Shown here in pieces: positions 35,928 through 45,250 of a stretch of DNA of 64,000 nucleotides. The position numbers and the translations under genes are program-made. The notes under the pieces were generated by a model. It was not told the DNA's origin and ran no database searches. It was given only the letters and a program-made list of their open reading frames with translations. How positions within the stretch are numbered: position 1 is the first letter of the stretch; every line of letters starts with the position of its first letter. This DNA is from Methanococcoides burtonii DSM 6242 (GTDB lineage: Archaea; Halobacteriota; Methanosarcinia; Methanosarcinales; Methanosarcinaceae), in contig NC_007955.1 of assembly GCF_000013725.1 (NCBI RefSeq), forward strand, positions 1,271,579 to 1,335,578, given 5' to 3'.

Positions 35928-36976
35928 TCCACCACCCCATATTCAACTCTGGCTTCTCCACTCATTAATTTAGACAACAGTGTATCCCGCAGTTTTTCGA
36001 GGGTGCGGATTTGTTTATTGTTCTTATCAATTTTATTAAACCAGGTATCTGCTTGATAAACAAACGGTTCAATTCGATGTTCCGGTGGTAGGATAATCTG
36101 TATAGATTTAAGTAAATTTTGTGTTAACAGTGGATGGCTTGATCCTTCTGCGATTTCATTTAGTTGCAAGCTTTTCAACAGGAAGAACAAAAAGCTTGAA
36201 TGTTCTTTGTTGATTGGTTTTGCAACCAAAGCATTATCAGATATCCATACTGGATTGCGCTCTATGTATAAACTTCCGCAATACGCCCCGACTCTTCCAA
36301 TGATAACTGTAACACCTTCATTGTTTGATTTGTCAGAATATCCTAAAATGCCGTTTCCACCATAAATAGGAATATTTCCTTCGATGATGTCATCAGGTCT
36401 TTTTTTGCCATTATGAAAAGAAGCAACATCGCCCAGTGTGCCTTCCTCCCACCCCTCATCCGCCTCCTCCTCAAACCACTGCCTGAACAGCGTTTCTGCC
36501 ATGGCTTCGAGGGTCTTGTTCTGACGGTGGAGCAGGTCTATCTTGTCGTCGAGGCTGGAAAGGACTGAGGCGATAGCGCGCTGTTCGGGGAGAGGGGGAA
36601 GGAGGATGTCCTGTGAGTAAGCAGTATTGCGATTTAATCTAGGAACTGCACTATCCTCATTAAGTTCTTCAAGCCCAATTGTTTTTAATAAATAATAAAT
36701 AAAATTTAAATAATATTTCGTTTCTTCAGGTAAAATATAATAAGCGGTATCAATGCAAAAAAAAGGGGTTTTTGAATAATATATTTTACCAACAGTTCCC
36801 TTTCGCCCAATAATTAATCCTTCAGAATTTACTAATGTTTCATTATGATAACCTGTTAAGCCAGCAGAACTATAAACAGGGATTTTACCTTCAACTCTTT
36901 TTCGTTCCGGTAAGCTTTTCCCATAATTCAAAACCAACACATCCCCCAATTTACATTTCTTCCACTTACCTGTCAC
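35921..36976 (-). CDS. hsdS: Type I restriction-modification specificity subunit
   Basis: 351 aa. Two target-recognition domains: the first about 5-130 (CKLGDVLVLNYGKSLPERKR), the second about 178-310 (GTLGDVASFHNGKKRPDDII). Each is followed by a conserved helix: PLPEQRAIASVLSSLDDKID and later IRTLEKLRDTLLSKLMSGEA. It recognises a bipartite DNA sequence and docks two HsdM subunits. The start is a GTG at 36976, whose GGAGG binding site belongs to the ORF6N relic upstream, the same context as at the DUF1016 gene start. Confidence 0.95.
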   Translation of the reverse strand: MTGKWKKCKLGDVLVLNYGKSLPERKRVEGKIPVYSSAGLTGYHNETLVNSEGLIIGRKGTVGKIYYSKTPFFCIDTAYYILPEETKYYLNFIYYLLKTIGLEELNEDSAVPRLNRNTAYSQDILLPPLPEQRAIASVLSSLDDKIDLLHRQNKTLEAMAETLFRQWFEEEADEGWEEGTLGDVASFHNGKKRPDDIIEGNIPIYGGNGILGYSDKSNNEGVTVIIGRVGAYCGSLYIERNPVWISDNALVAKPINKEHSSFLFFLLKSLQLNEIAEGSSHPLLTQNLLKSIQIILPPEHRIEPFVYQADTWFNKIDKNNKQIRTLEKLRDTLLSKLMSGEARVEYGVVEW

Positions 36977-37060
36977 TCACATCCCCTCCAGCCTTATGAG
37001 CATCTCAATCGTCCCGATATCCATTTTTGAGAACGCGACCACTCCTTTTTGACCCGTCAC
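36977..37060 (-). pseudogene. Relic of an ORF6N-gene 3' end
   Basis: A 27-codon frame starts at a GTG that overlaps the DUF1016 stop (GTGA) and reads through VVAFSKMDIGTIEMLIRLEG. It is a close copy of the tail WFAFSKMDIGAVEMLTRLEG of the ORF6N-type gene at 38199. It supplies the ribosome binding site of hsdS, which may be why it persists. It suggests a lost gene between DUF1016 and hsdS, or a duplication of the junction. Confidence 0.75.
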
Positions 37061-38202
37061 GATTCCTCCAATCCACTCAATTCCGCCTCAATCTCTTCAA
37101 TGCTTGGCAGAGAAGATTTGAACTCATCCGGCAGGTTTTTGGTGATTATGTATTCACTCACCCCGATCGGTTTATGAACATCCTTCAGGGAATATTCCAC
37201 CACCGTATCATTTTTTGATTTACAAATGAGAATGCCGATAGTAGTGTCATCCTGTTCTGATTTTAAAATTTCATCCACGGCTGATATATAAAAATTAAGT
37301 TTACCGGCAAATTCCGGTTTAAATTTGACCGCCTTTAGTTCCACCACCACATAACAATGCAGTTTGACATGGTAAAACAGCAGATCAATAAAAAACTCAT
37401 CCCCGGAAACTTCGAGCTTGTATTGTTTTCCCAGGTAAGAAAAACCAGCTCCCAATTCTAATAGAAAATGGGTTACATGGTTTATCAGAGCATCTTCCAG
37501 CTCTTTTTCATTGTGCTTTTCTGTTAATGTCAGAAAATCAAAATTGTAGGGGTCTTTCAAGGTTTCTATTGCTAAGTCTGACTGAGGTTCGGGTAATGTT
37601 GCCTTAAAATTGGTTATAGCTTTACCTTCACGCTTGAACAGATTACTTTCAATATGATGGGTCAGAACAGATCTTGACCAGTTGTTTTGAATGGTTTTTT
37701 GGATATAGAATAAAGCTTCATTCAAGTTTTTGCACTTGGAGATAATGACAATATTGTGCCCCCATGGAACCTGTGTTAATTGGGCAACAGCTTGTTGCTC
37801 AAATGACTTTTCTGACTGCAAAAGAGATTTTGATGAATTTTGGCCAACAGCCTGTTGGCTTTTTTCAAATTCTCGGGAATAAAACAAATACCACTGTTTG
37901 ATATACTTTAGATTACTTAACGAAAATCCTTTCGTATCAGGGAACTCTGACGATAAATCTATACTAAGCTGCTTTAGAAAACCAGCGCCCCATTTAGTAT
38001 TCTTTTGTTTATTTACAATATCCTGCCCCAACTCCCAATAAAACTGCAATAACTCGGAATTAACTTTAACTGCCGCTTTTATCTGAACCAATCTAACTTT
38101 ATTCTTCAGCTCATTTAACCAGACAGAATAATCCTTATCTTTGATTAAGGAGGGATTCATACCAGTTTCAGCTTCTTCAAGTTTTCTTAAATCATTCGTC
38201 AC
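37057..38202 (-). CDS. DUF1016 (YhcG-type) PD-(D/E)XK nuclease-like protein
   Basis: 381 aa. The N-terminal DUF1016 region (LVQIKAAVKVNSELLQFYWE, then LGQDIVNKQKNTKWGAGFL) precedes a C-terminal PD-(D/E)XK fold: GDEFFIDLLFYHVKLHCYVV, then VELKAVKFKPEFAGKLNFY. The D and E-x-K of the active site are in place. Such proteins are frequent in R-M loci and are thought to be nucleases with a defence role. The start is a GTG at 38202 that overlaps the ORF6N stop, with GGAGG upstream. Confidence 0.88.
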   Translation of the reverse strand: MTNDLRKLEEAETGMNPSLIKDKDYSVWLNELKNKVRLVQIKAAVKVNSELLQFYWELGQDIVNKQKNTKWGAGFLKQLSIDLSSEFPDTKGFSLSNLKYIKQWYLFYSREFEKSQQAVGQNSSKSLLQSEKSFEQQAVAQLTQVPWGHNIVIISKCKNLNEALFYIQKTIQNNWSRSVLTHHIESNLFKREGKAITNFKATLPEPQSDLAIETLKDPYNFDFLTLTEKHNEKELEDALINHVTHFLLELGAGFSYLGKQYKLEVSGDEFFIDLLFYHVKLHCYVVVELKAVKFKPEFAGKLNFYISAVDEILKSEQDDTTIGILICKSKNDTVVEYSLKDVHKPIGVSEYIITKNLPDEFKSSLPSIEEIEAELSGLEES

Positions 38203-38633
38203 TTCATCCCCTCCAGCCTCGTAAGCATCTCAACCGCTCCGATATCCATCTTCGAGAACGCAAACCATTTCTTTCCGAGGTCCTTCAGGGAAGCACCGAA
38301 ATGATAGACTGTGGTATTGTCAATGATTATAAATCGGTCATGGGAGTTCCTGAATTGCTTAATCTCTATGGCGTTCAATATCTTGTCCATCTTTGTATCG
38401 GTTTCCAGTTGTTCTATTTCAAGAGCCTCAAGCCGTTGAAAGACCTGTGCGTTTGAGGCGATAAAGCGACGCATGGCGACAAAGGCGTTGATTATCTGAA
38501 TGCTCATCTTTACAGCGGTTTCGTTTCGAAAACCAGCTGACAGCATTGCAACTCCCTGTTCCGTGAATACACAGGGTTTCGTTCGTCTTCCACTCATACC
38601 CGCTTCACCTTTTGGCCTATTGATCGTTTGCAC
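38199..38633 (-). pseudogene. N-terminally truncated ORF6N-type gene
   Basis: Up to 144 aa (a likely start is the ATG at 38597). KPCVFTEQGVAMLSAGFRNE, then VKMSIQIINAFVAMRRFIAS, match the second half of ORF6N DNA-binding proteins. The conserved first half (about 80-90 residues with the motif around DLA..Y.V.TK) is missing. The following coiled region ends in SKMDIGAVEMLTRLEGMK. It may be translated as a short form that keeps coupling to DUF1016, but the DNA-binding part is lost. An in-frame TGA lies just upstream. Confidence 0.7.
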
Positions 38634-38800
38634 AAATATGCCGATATATTGTGCACTTCCGATTCAACTTGCACAACGCCTGTGCATTCTAAACACCAAT
38701 GTGCACAAAATTTCCATCATTTCGTGCACTCCTCTGCATGTATGCATAGAGCATGTGCATTCTCCCTGATAAACGCTCATCTTCTCTTTTACTCTGTGCA
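38629..38800. repeat. Cluster of TGTGCA/TGCACA hexamers
   Basis: TGTGCA or its complement starts at 38629, 38650, 38670, 38681, 38700, 38754 and 38795, with related GTGCAC at 38724 and TGCATGTATGCATA at 38735. Spacings are near multiples of 10-11 bp (21, 20, 11, 19). It fills the space between fic and the truncated ORF6N gene. It may be a helically phased operator. Confidence 0.6.
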
Positions 38801-38805
38801 TTTTG

Positions 38806-39882
38806 TCACTTCTTTAATATGTCATACAGCCCCTTATTTTTGAAGATAAACTCGTTCCCCACCTTCTCTTTTTCAAGTATATCGATTTCTACCAGTCGAT
38901 TCAGATATTTGCTTGCGGTGTTTCTCGATGCTATTCCCTTTTCTACAAGGAAGGCATATTTGCAATAGACCTGCGTGAACAAGGTCTCAAGCAATTCGAA
39001 GCTGTAAATATCCGGCACTTCACCCTGCATCTTCTCTTTCGTATCGTTGAACAATTCGATTATGGTCAATACCTTGTCAAGGGTATATTTTGAAGTTTCT
39101 TCTATGGCTTTAAGCATAAAGAGTATCCACTCTTCCCAGCTGTTGTTTTCGGTTACACCCATTAATAGCCTGTAATAATCGTTCTTGTTTTCATTGATGT
39201 ATTTCGAGAGGTACAGGATAGGATCATCCAGCAGATCGTATGCAGAGAGTAGCAATACATTGATTACCCTGCCCGCTCTCCCGTTGCCGTCTTTAAACGG
39301 ATGGATTACTTCAAACTGGTAGTGCAGGATTGCCATTTTGATAAGCGGGTCTATCTCATCGGATTTAGAGTTGGCAACCGAGATCCAATTATTCAACTTA
39401 TCTAAAATCACATCCCTGCAACATGGAGGCGTGTAAATTCTTCTATAATCATTTCCGATATAAACGGGAAAATCACGAATGCCATCATTTTCCTCCTTTA
39501 TATTTCTATAAATAAGCTCTATGAGTTCAACTGAAAACGTATTTCCGGATTTTATAACTCCAAATCCATCTACCAATGCCTTCCCGTATCTCAACACCTC
39601 TTTTGTATGTGGATCTGCCGTTGAATCGAGGGTGAAGGCTTTGAACAATTTATCATTGGTTGTGAAAACATTCTCAATGGATGAACTGTCCTTCGCCTCC
39701 TGTAAACTCAAAGTATTAATGAATATGTCCGGGTTCGGGATCGCTGAGAGTCTCCCCTTCAATTCCGCCATTGCCCTATTTGCTTTATTGGCCTGCTCAT
39801 AAATACTTAACAGACGCCAATACCTCTCATCAGGTAATATATCTGGTAATTCATTATATGGATTGTCCGGGTTAAATTTCAT
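38806..39882 (-). CDS. Fic-domain protein (AMP transferase-like) with inhibitory helix and C-terminal winged helix
   Basis: 358 aa. The Fic motif [12 protein letters not shown] is complete (about residues 195-206). An N-terminal inhibitory motif [10 protein letters not shown] (about 68-77; S-x-x-x-E-N) indicates a class II, self-inhibited Fic enzyme. About 290-355 is a winged helix ([20 protein letters not shown]). Fic proteins attach AMP to hydroxyl groups of target proteins. It overlaps hsdM by 11 bp with GGAGGGGG upstream. Regulation of R-M or toxin-like activity is possible; the target is unknown. Confidence 0.92.
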   Translation of the reverse strand: MKFNPDNPYNELPDILPDERYWRLLSIYEQANKANRAMAELKGRLSAIPNPDIFINTLSLQEAKDSSSIENVFTTNDKLFKAFTLDSTADPHTKEVLRYGKALVDGFGVIKSGNTFSVELIELIYRNIKEENDGIRDFPVYIGNDYRRIYTPPCCRDVILDKLNNWISVANSKSDEIDPLIKMAILHYQFEVIHPFKDGNGRAGRVINVLLLSAYDLLDDPILYLSKYINENKNDYYRLLMGVTENNSWEEWILFMLKAIEETSKYTLDKVLTIIELFNDTKEKMQGEVPDIYSFELLETLFTQVYCKYAFLVEKGIASRNTASKYLNRLVEIDILEKEKVGNEFIFKNKGLYDILKK

Positions 39883-41431
39883 TATCCCCCTCCATTTTAA
39901 TCTTTGACAAATTCTCCAGAATCTGACTGTTCAGCTGTTCTTCCTCTTTCAACTGCCCCTCAAACTCCGCTTTCAGCCCGGTAAACCGCTCATTAAAATC
40001 GAAATCATCTTCCTCCACAGGCAACCCCACATATCGCCCTGGTGTCACCACATAATCAAGTTCATGCACCCTCTCAATTGAGGTGGAATTGCAGAATCCC
40101 TTCACATCTTCATAATTGCCGTCTGGGTTGCGCCAGTTGTGGTAGGTATCTGCAACCTTTTGTATATCTTCCGGCGAGAATTCACGGGTCCGGCGGTTTA
40201 TCAGGTGCCCCATGTTCCGCGCGTCGATGAACAGAATCTCATCTGTTCTGTTCCTGTATTTGCCATTGGCTTTGTTTCTGCTGAGAAACCAGAGGCTGGC
40301 CGGGATCTGAGTATTCAGGAACAGTTTTGGCGGAAGGTTTACGATACAGTCCACCATTCGAGATTCCACAAGTTCTTTTCTGATATCACCCTCACCGGAC
40401 GATTTAGAGGTCAAAGATCCTTTGGCCAGAACAAAACCTGCCTGACCATTTGGACTTAAATGATAGAGAAAGTGCTGAATCCAGGCATAGTTGGCGTTTC
40501 CGGCAGGCGGAACACCATATTTCCACCTGCCATCCTTGCGCAGCAGATCGCCACTCCAGTCGCTGTCGTTGAACGGAGGATTGGCTATGACATAATCCGC
40601 TTTCAAATCTTTATGGCTATCGTTCAGGAAGGAGCCTTCATTATTCCATTTAACCTGTGAACTATCAATACCACGAATGGCGAGGTTCATTTTTGCCAGC
40701 CGCCAGGTGGTCTGGTTGCTCTCCTGTCCGTAAATCGATATGTCGTTTACTTTGCCTCGATGGTCGGCAACAAACTTCTCTGACTGCACAAACATACCAC
40801 CAGAACCACAGCAGGGGTCAAAGACCCGGCCATTGTAGGGTTCCAGCATCTCTACCAACAATTCAACTACGCTTCTTGGTGTGTAGAACTGTCCTCCCCT
40901 TTTGCCTTCTGCCAGAGCAAATTCACCAAGGAAATACTCGAAAACATGACCGAGAATATCAGCACTTCTGGCTTTGGCATCACCAAGAGCAATGTTACTT
41001 ACCAGATCGATCAAACCGCCAAGACTTGTGGGGTCGAGATTGCCTCGTGCAAAGACTTTTGGCAAAACTCCCTTGAGCAAGGGATTCTCTCTTTCTATTG
41101 CGTCCATAGCCCTATCAACATCTTTACCGATTTCTGGCTGTTTGGCTTTTGATTGCAGATATGACCAGCGGGCAATCGCAGGAACAAAAAAGACATTTTC
41201 AGCTTTGTACTCGTCCCTGTCTTCAGGATCAGCACCGGTATAATCTCCATCTCCTTTTTGCAGTTTTTGATATAATTCCTCAAAGGAATCAGAGATATAT
41301 TTTAGGAAAATCAAGCCCAAGACTATATGTTTGTACTCAGCAGCATCAATGTTTTTTCTGAGTTTATCCGCCGCTTTCCACAATTGCTTTTCAATAGTTT
41401 CATCTTGAGTTTTATTGTTATTCTTTGCCAT
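39872..41431 (-). CDS. hsdM: Type I restriction-modification DNA methylase subunit
   Basis: 519 aa, the first gene of the R-M operon. An N-terminal helical domain ([20 protein letters not shown]) precedes the methylase fold with [20 protein letters not shown] (motif I) and [13 protein letters not shown] (motif IV, adenine-N6). It methylates host sites with HsdS. A TATA-like AAGTATATCG lies about 50 bp upstream on the minus strand. Confidence 0.96.
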   Translation of the reverse strand: MAKNNNKTQDETIEKQLWKAADKLRKNIDAAEYKHIVLGLIFLKYISDSFEELYQKLQKGDGDYTGADPEDRDEYKAENVFFVPAIARWSYLQSKAKQPEIGKDVDRAMDAIERENPLLKGVLPKVFARGNLDPTSLGGLIDLVSNIALGDAKARSADILGHVFEYFLGEFALAEGKRGGQFYTPRSVVELLVEMLEPYNGRVFDPCCGSGGMFVQSEKFVADHRGKVNDISIYGQESNQTTWRLAKMNLAIRGIDSSQVKWNNEGSFLNDSHKDLKADYVIANPPFNDSDWSGDLLRKDGRWKYGVPPAGNANYAWIQHFLYHLSPNGQAGFVLAKGSLTSKSSGEGDIRKELVESRMVDCIVNLPPKLFLNTQIPASLWFLSRNKANGKYRNRTDEILFIDARNMGHLINRRTREFSPEDIQKVADTYHNWRNPDGNYEDVKGFCNSTSIERVHELDYVVTPGRYVGLPVEEDDFDFNERFTGLKAEFEGQLKEEEQLNSQILENLSKIKMEGDNEI

Positions 41432-41657
41432 TATACCAATCTTTCCTGATAATCGTATTAACGCTCATTCAGAGGCGATATACTTTCTAATAGACACTTT
41501 TATGTCATATTCCATAGGCGATGTCGATTAACATAGTTTTTATGTGTAAAATCGTTTCAATATCGTCAGTTGCACAACTCATTGATATTCGAACTTATGT
41601 TCGTCGATGCCATTTTGTTTGAACAGTCATAATTATTACTTATTTTCATTTTCATGA

Positions 41658-41789
41658 TCAAATCAGTGGGTTCTGCATACAACCAAAACTTTTATTGCTT
41701 GTATAAATATATATTTCTGCCGTTTTACTACTCTTATGCCCCAATAGATCATGTATATATCTTAAATACACCCCGTTTCTAACAAATGT
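41658..41789 (-). pseudogene. C-terminal relic of a tyrosine recombinase
   Basis: The minus strand encodes TFVRNGVYLRYIHDLLGHKS, then SKTAEIYIYTSNKSFG, and stops at a TGA at 41658. LGHxSxxTxxxY is box II of phage/XerC-type integrases, with the catalytic tyrosine in EIYIY. Upstream the frame is degenerate and only about 44 codons remain. It marks the right side of the R-M island. Confidence 0.8.
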
Positions 41790-41937
41790 GTGACAAATGT
41801 GTGACAAAACTGTGTCTGAAACTGTGAATGCTTTTGTTACTCCATCACTTCTTACATCATTATTAAATATTTTTCATTTTTGGTGGCACATCACGAATAT
41901 TGATTTTATCTATTAATGTTAGAGAAAAACACGCTTT

Positions 41938-42100
41938 AAGGTAGTGTCACCATTTTGCTGTAACTTTGACCTGTACATCTCTAAGCTTAGCCTTTCATAG
42001 TTAAATATCTATTTTCTGTGACCCAATTTTTATTATAGTCAATCAACACTGCAACCACTAATCTCACCAAAGGTTCATCATTTGGAAACGCTCCAACCAC
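41938..42100 (-). mobile_element. Relic of an IS256-family (mutator-type) transposase and end
   Basis: The minus strand encodes VVGAFPNDEPLVRLVVAVLI, then DYNKNWVTENRYLTMKG and a TAA at 41987. This is the C-terminal pattern of mutator-type transposases (FPN...LLRLV...NEEW...RYL). About 20-45 bp beyond the stop is AAAGTTACAGCAAAATGGTG then ACACTACC, resembling the terminal repeat of such elements. The rest of the element is missing. Confidence 0.65.
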
Positions 42101-42222
42101 CACCAAAATTCCTTCCCAAAGAAAAACATATATATTCTGTGCAAAAGAATGTTAAATAGTACAATTGTCTCTGCAGATATTTCAAATCGTACCTTAAAAT
42201 GCTAAAAATGGTAGTGGTAACC

Positions 42223-42582
42223 ATGATAAAAATTGATGGTATGGAAAGCTCTAGTGAAGCAAAGACCTATGCAATGACATACTTGCACAACTGCAGGATC
42301 TCAAATGAATACAGGAAGCAATTGGTCAATTGGGTAGGCACGTATCTTGATGAGAGTATGCTTGAGAACATTATTGCTTACAAGAATTCAGAACATTGGG
42401 AGCAGCCGTTCGAATCGATAAAGGACGAGGCTGAAAATGATCTGGAAATTGCATCTCTTTATGCATCCGTAAGTGAACACTTCAACATCGACATGATGGT
42501 ATTTGAAGGTAATTTGCTGTCCATTTTCAACATATTGCTTTCCAGAATGAAACATCTTGATAAAAAAGTAATAGCTCACTAA
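42223..42582 (+). CDS. Small conserved helical protein, function unknown
   Basis: 119 aa from the ATG at 42223 (GTAGTGGTAACC just upstream); ATG codons at 42199 and 42208 are also in frame. It is acidic and helical with no membrane segment; LVNWVGTYLDESMLENIIAY and FNIDMMVFEGNLLSIFNILL are its most structured stretches. I do not recognise a family. It lies convergent to pyrK at the island boundary. Confidence 0.6.
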   Translation: MIKIDGMESSSEAKTYAMTYLHNCRISNEYRKQLVNWVGTYLDESMLENIIAYKNSEHWEQPFESIKDEAENDLEIASLYASVSEHFNIDMMVFEGNLLSIFNILLSRMKHLDKKVIAH

Positions 42583-42602
42583 AAAAAAACGAATGAGGTC
42601 TT

Positions 42603-43382
42603 TTAGACCCGTACTCTCTGACTGCTGGAATTCCTTTTGTGGTCGCCCAGTTCAGAATCAATAAGTAAGGAACCGTTTAGTACCGGACCATCCTTGCATA
42701 CTCTCAGACCATCGGGGTCCATACAGCAGGCACCACAAACTCCAATAGCACATTTGAAATACCTGTGCATACTGAACTCTGAGCGGTCAAGTGCATCCTT
42801 TTCCTGTAACGCTTTCATTACATTGGCCATCATTATCTCAGGACCACAAACACATATCCTGTCATAGACAGAAACATCCATGTCCGCAAGTACTGTCGTA
42901 ACAAAACCACAAGTCCCGGCAGAACCGTCATCTGTGGTTATATGAAGTTCACCAGCTGAAGAGAAGCGATCCTCGAAAACCAGTTCGTAACATTCCCTTG
43001 AACCCAGGATAGTAGTTACCTTTGCACCACATTCTGCTGCATAGTCAGCAAGGGGTCCCAGAGGGGCAGCTCCAACACCGCCTGCGATTATCAGTATGTG
43101 CTCATCTTTTTTGGGCAAAGTGAAACCTTTACCGAACGGTCCTCGCAGGCCCACAGAATCGCCCACCTTCATATCGAAAAGCTTGGAAGTAGCATCTCCT
43201 ACATTCTGCACAGTGATCCCATTCAGGTATGAAGAGCCCATTGGAACTTCATCCACACCACGTACCCAGACCATGACGAACTGGCCGGGAAGGGCATCAT
43301 CAAAGGAAATATCGAAACGGAACGTCCTGATGGTAGGGGATTCCTCGACTATCTCAACTATCTTTGCGTTTACTGGTTTCAT
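42603..43382 (-). CDS. pyrK: Dihydroorotate dehydrogenase electron-transfer subunit
   Basis: 259 aa. A ferredoxin-reductase-like protein with FAD and [2Fe-2S] sites that passes electrons from PyrD, classically to NAD. It shows [19 protein letters not shown] (FAD), [18 protein letters not shown] (nucleotide binding) and the cysteine cluster [22 protein letters not shown] near the C-terminus. The start ATG overlaps the pyrD stop (TAATG). Confidence 0.94.
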
Positions 43383-44284
43383 TAGATCACCTCATGAGAA
43401 AGACCAATAATATCCCCGACATCCGAGTATCCTTTGTCCTGAAGGAAAAGCTCTATTCCGGATGCAATATCTGAAAAGATATCCACACTTTCATGGACCG
43501 CTGAGCCTATTTGAACTGCACTTGCTCCTGCCATCATCATTTCCACTGCATCTTCCCATGTGGAAACACCGCCAACTCCTATAACAGGAATGTCGAGGGC
43601 TTCATAAAGGTCATAGACACATTTTATTGCAACCGGTTTTACAGCCGGGCCGGAAAGCCCTCCAAAGCGGTTGCCCAGTATAGGATAACCCGAATTGATA
43701 TCGATGGCCATACCACGAAGAGTATTGATAGCCACCACCGCATCCGCACCACCATTTTGTGCTGCTTTCCCTATGGCTTTGATATCGGTCACGTTGGGAG
43801 TAAGTTTTACCCACACCGGCACGTCCACAGCATCACAAACAGCGGCTGTAATTGATTCCACCATACAGGTATCGGTTCCTATGGTGGCACCATAACCTTC
43901 CGCATGAGGACAGCTCACATTAAGCTCGAAAGCAGCCGGTTCGGAATCTGCAAGGCCTTCTGCTACTTTCACAAAATCCTCGGCATTGCCACCGAAGATG
44001 CTTGCTATCACCGGCACATCAGTGCCGGATCGAACTGTCTTTATCTCATTATCAAATTCAGTATAGGAAGGATTTGGAAGACCCATAGCATTCAAGAAAC
44101 CGCATTCAAGTTTTATCATGCTGGGATTCGGATGACCTGCCTTGGGTTCCGGTCCAATTGATTTGGTCACAACCCCGCCTGCACCACATTCTGCAATGCG
44201 GAGAAGGGATGCACCGGTAGTTCCCATTATACCGGATGCGAGCATGGTCGGATTCTTGAAATCTATACCTGTAATAGTTACCAT
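43382..44284 (-). CDS. pyrD: Dihydroorotate dehydrogenase B, catalytic subunit
   Basis: 300 aa. Class 1B enzyme of pyrimidine synthesis that oxidises dihydroorotate to orotate with FMN. It shows [20 protein letters not shown], the active-site cysteine in [22 protein letters not shown], and the C-terminal phosphate site [20 protein letters not shown]. It forms a complex with PyrK. It sits 23 bp after hemC, the end of the tetrapyrrole operon. Confidence 0.95.
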
Positions 44285-44307
44285 AAGCTTCTACTTCCCA
44301 TCATCAA

Positions 44308-45237
44308 TTATTCATCATCGCAGCCGGACATCTCGCAGACCGCTTCCTGCACAAGCTCTTTACCGCCCATCTCCACAAGCATCCTGCCGATACTCAGAGC
44401 ATGTTCGCGATAGTTCTTAACAGGAATATCATCCTCGATGCGTATCTCACGTGTACCATCCACTGCGAGCACTTCCACAAGCACATGGATCTCATCGCCG
44501 TCCTCGTTCATCTGTGCAAAGGAACCAATAGGAACGATACAACCGCCTTCAACATCCGTAATAAGAAGACGTTCCACTTCTGTTTCCATCCTTGAGCGTT
44601 CATGGTTCAGAACAGAACATGCCCTCTCCGCTTCATCGTCCGCCCTTGTGACAACCACAATGGTACCCTGATTCGCAGATGGACAGAATGCTTCTGCAGG
44701 AAGGCGTTGTACATCCATATCCCAACCCATACGCTGAAGTCCTGCTTCAGCGAGCAGGATGCCGTCGTACTGACCTGCTTTAAGCTTCTGTATGCGTGTA
44801 TTGATGTTACCCCGAAGGTCCTCTACGTTGAGATCAGGGCGATACCTGAGAAGTTGTGCCCTTCTGCGCATAGATGTGGTTCCGATGATAGCACCATCTG
44901 GAAGTTCATCCAGAGTAGAACCGTCTGCTGTTAAAAGCACATCATATGGAGAATCACGTTTAAGCACCGCAGCAATAGCAAGTTCAGGCGGTCTTACGGT
45001 CGGAAGGTCTTTCATGGAGTGAACCGCGATATCCACTTCTCCTTCGATCATCCTGTCATCGAGCTCACGTACGAAAACACCTACTCCGGCAACTTCATGG
45101 AGCGGCCGGTCCGTGAACACATCGCCGGATGTCTTGATAACATTCCTTGTAAGTTCATGGCCTTTCTCTTCAAGCATTTTTGTAACAAGGTCAGCCTGAG
45201 CGATGGCCAGAGCACTTCCGCGGGTTCCGAGTATCAT
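44308..45237 (-). CDS. hemC: Hydroxymethylbilane synthase (porphobilinogen deaminase)
   Basis: 309 aa from the ATG at 45237 (MILGTRGSALAIAQ), with AAGGAG nine bases upstream; the ATG at 45246 abuts that site. Condenses four porphobilinogens. The dipyrromethane cofactor cysteine is in VEGGCIVPIGSFAQ (about residues 235-248). It also shows HSMKDLPT and GTSSMRRRAQLL-like sequence. It lies 13 bp downstream of hemL. Confidence 0.96.
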   Translation of the reverse strand: MILGTRGSALAIAQADLVTKMLEEKGHELTRNVIKTSGDVFTDRPLHEVAGVGVFVRELDDRMIEGEVDIAVHSMKDLPTVRPPELAIAAVLKRDSPYDVLLTADGSTLDELPDGAIIGTTSMRRRAQLLRYRPDLNVEDLRGNINTRIQKLKAGQYDGILLAEAGLQRMGWDMDVQRLPAEAFCPSANQGTIVVVTRADDEAERACSVLNHERSRMETEVERLLITDVEGGCIVPIGSFAQMNEDGDEIHVLVEVLAVDGTREIRIEDDIPVKNYREHALSIGRMLVEMGGKELVQEAVCEMSGCDDE

Positions 45238-45250
45238 CTTAAGCATCTCC

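Larger units (their letters stand above)
41432..42222. other. 790-bp right edge of the island with recombinase and transposase relics
   Basis: No intact gene. From left to right: the hsdM promoter (to about 41520), the tyrosine recombinase relic (41658-41789), an 11-bp near-tandem duplication TGTGACAAATG (about 41787-41810), the IS256-type end and transposase tail (41938-42100), and a TATA-like ACATATATAT at about 42127-42136 for the next gene. Confidence 0.6.

Noticed and set aside
38629-38800. CRISPR-like array from the spaced TGTGCA motifs
   Set aside because: The repeated element is only six bases and spacing is irregular; an operator cluster is the better reading.
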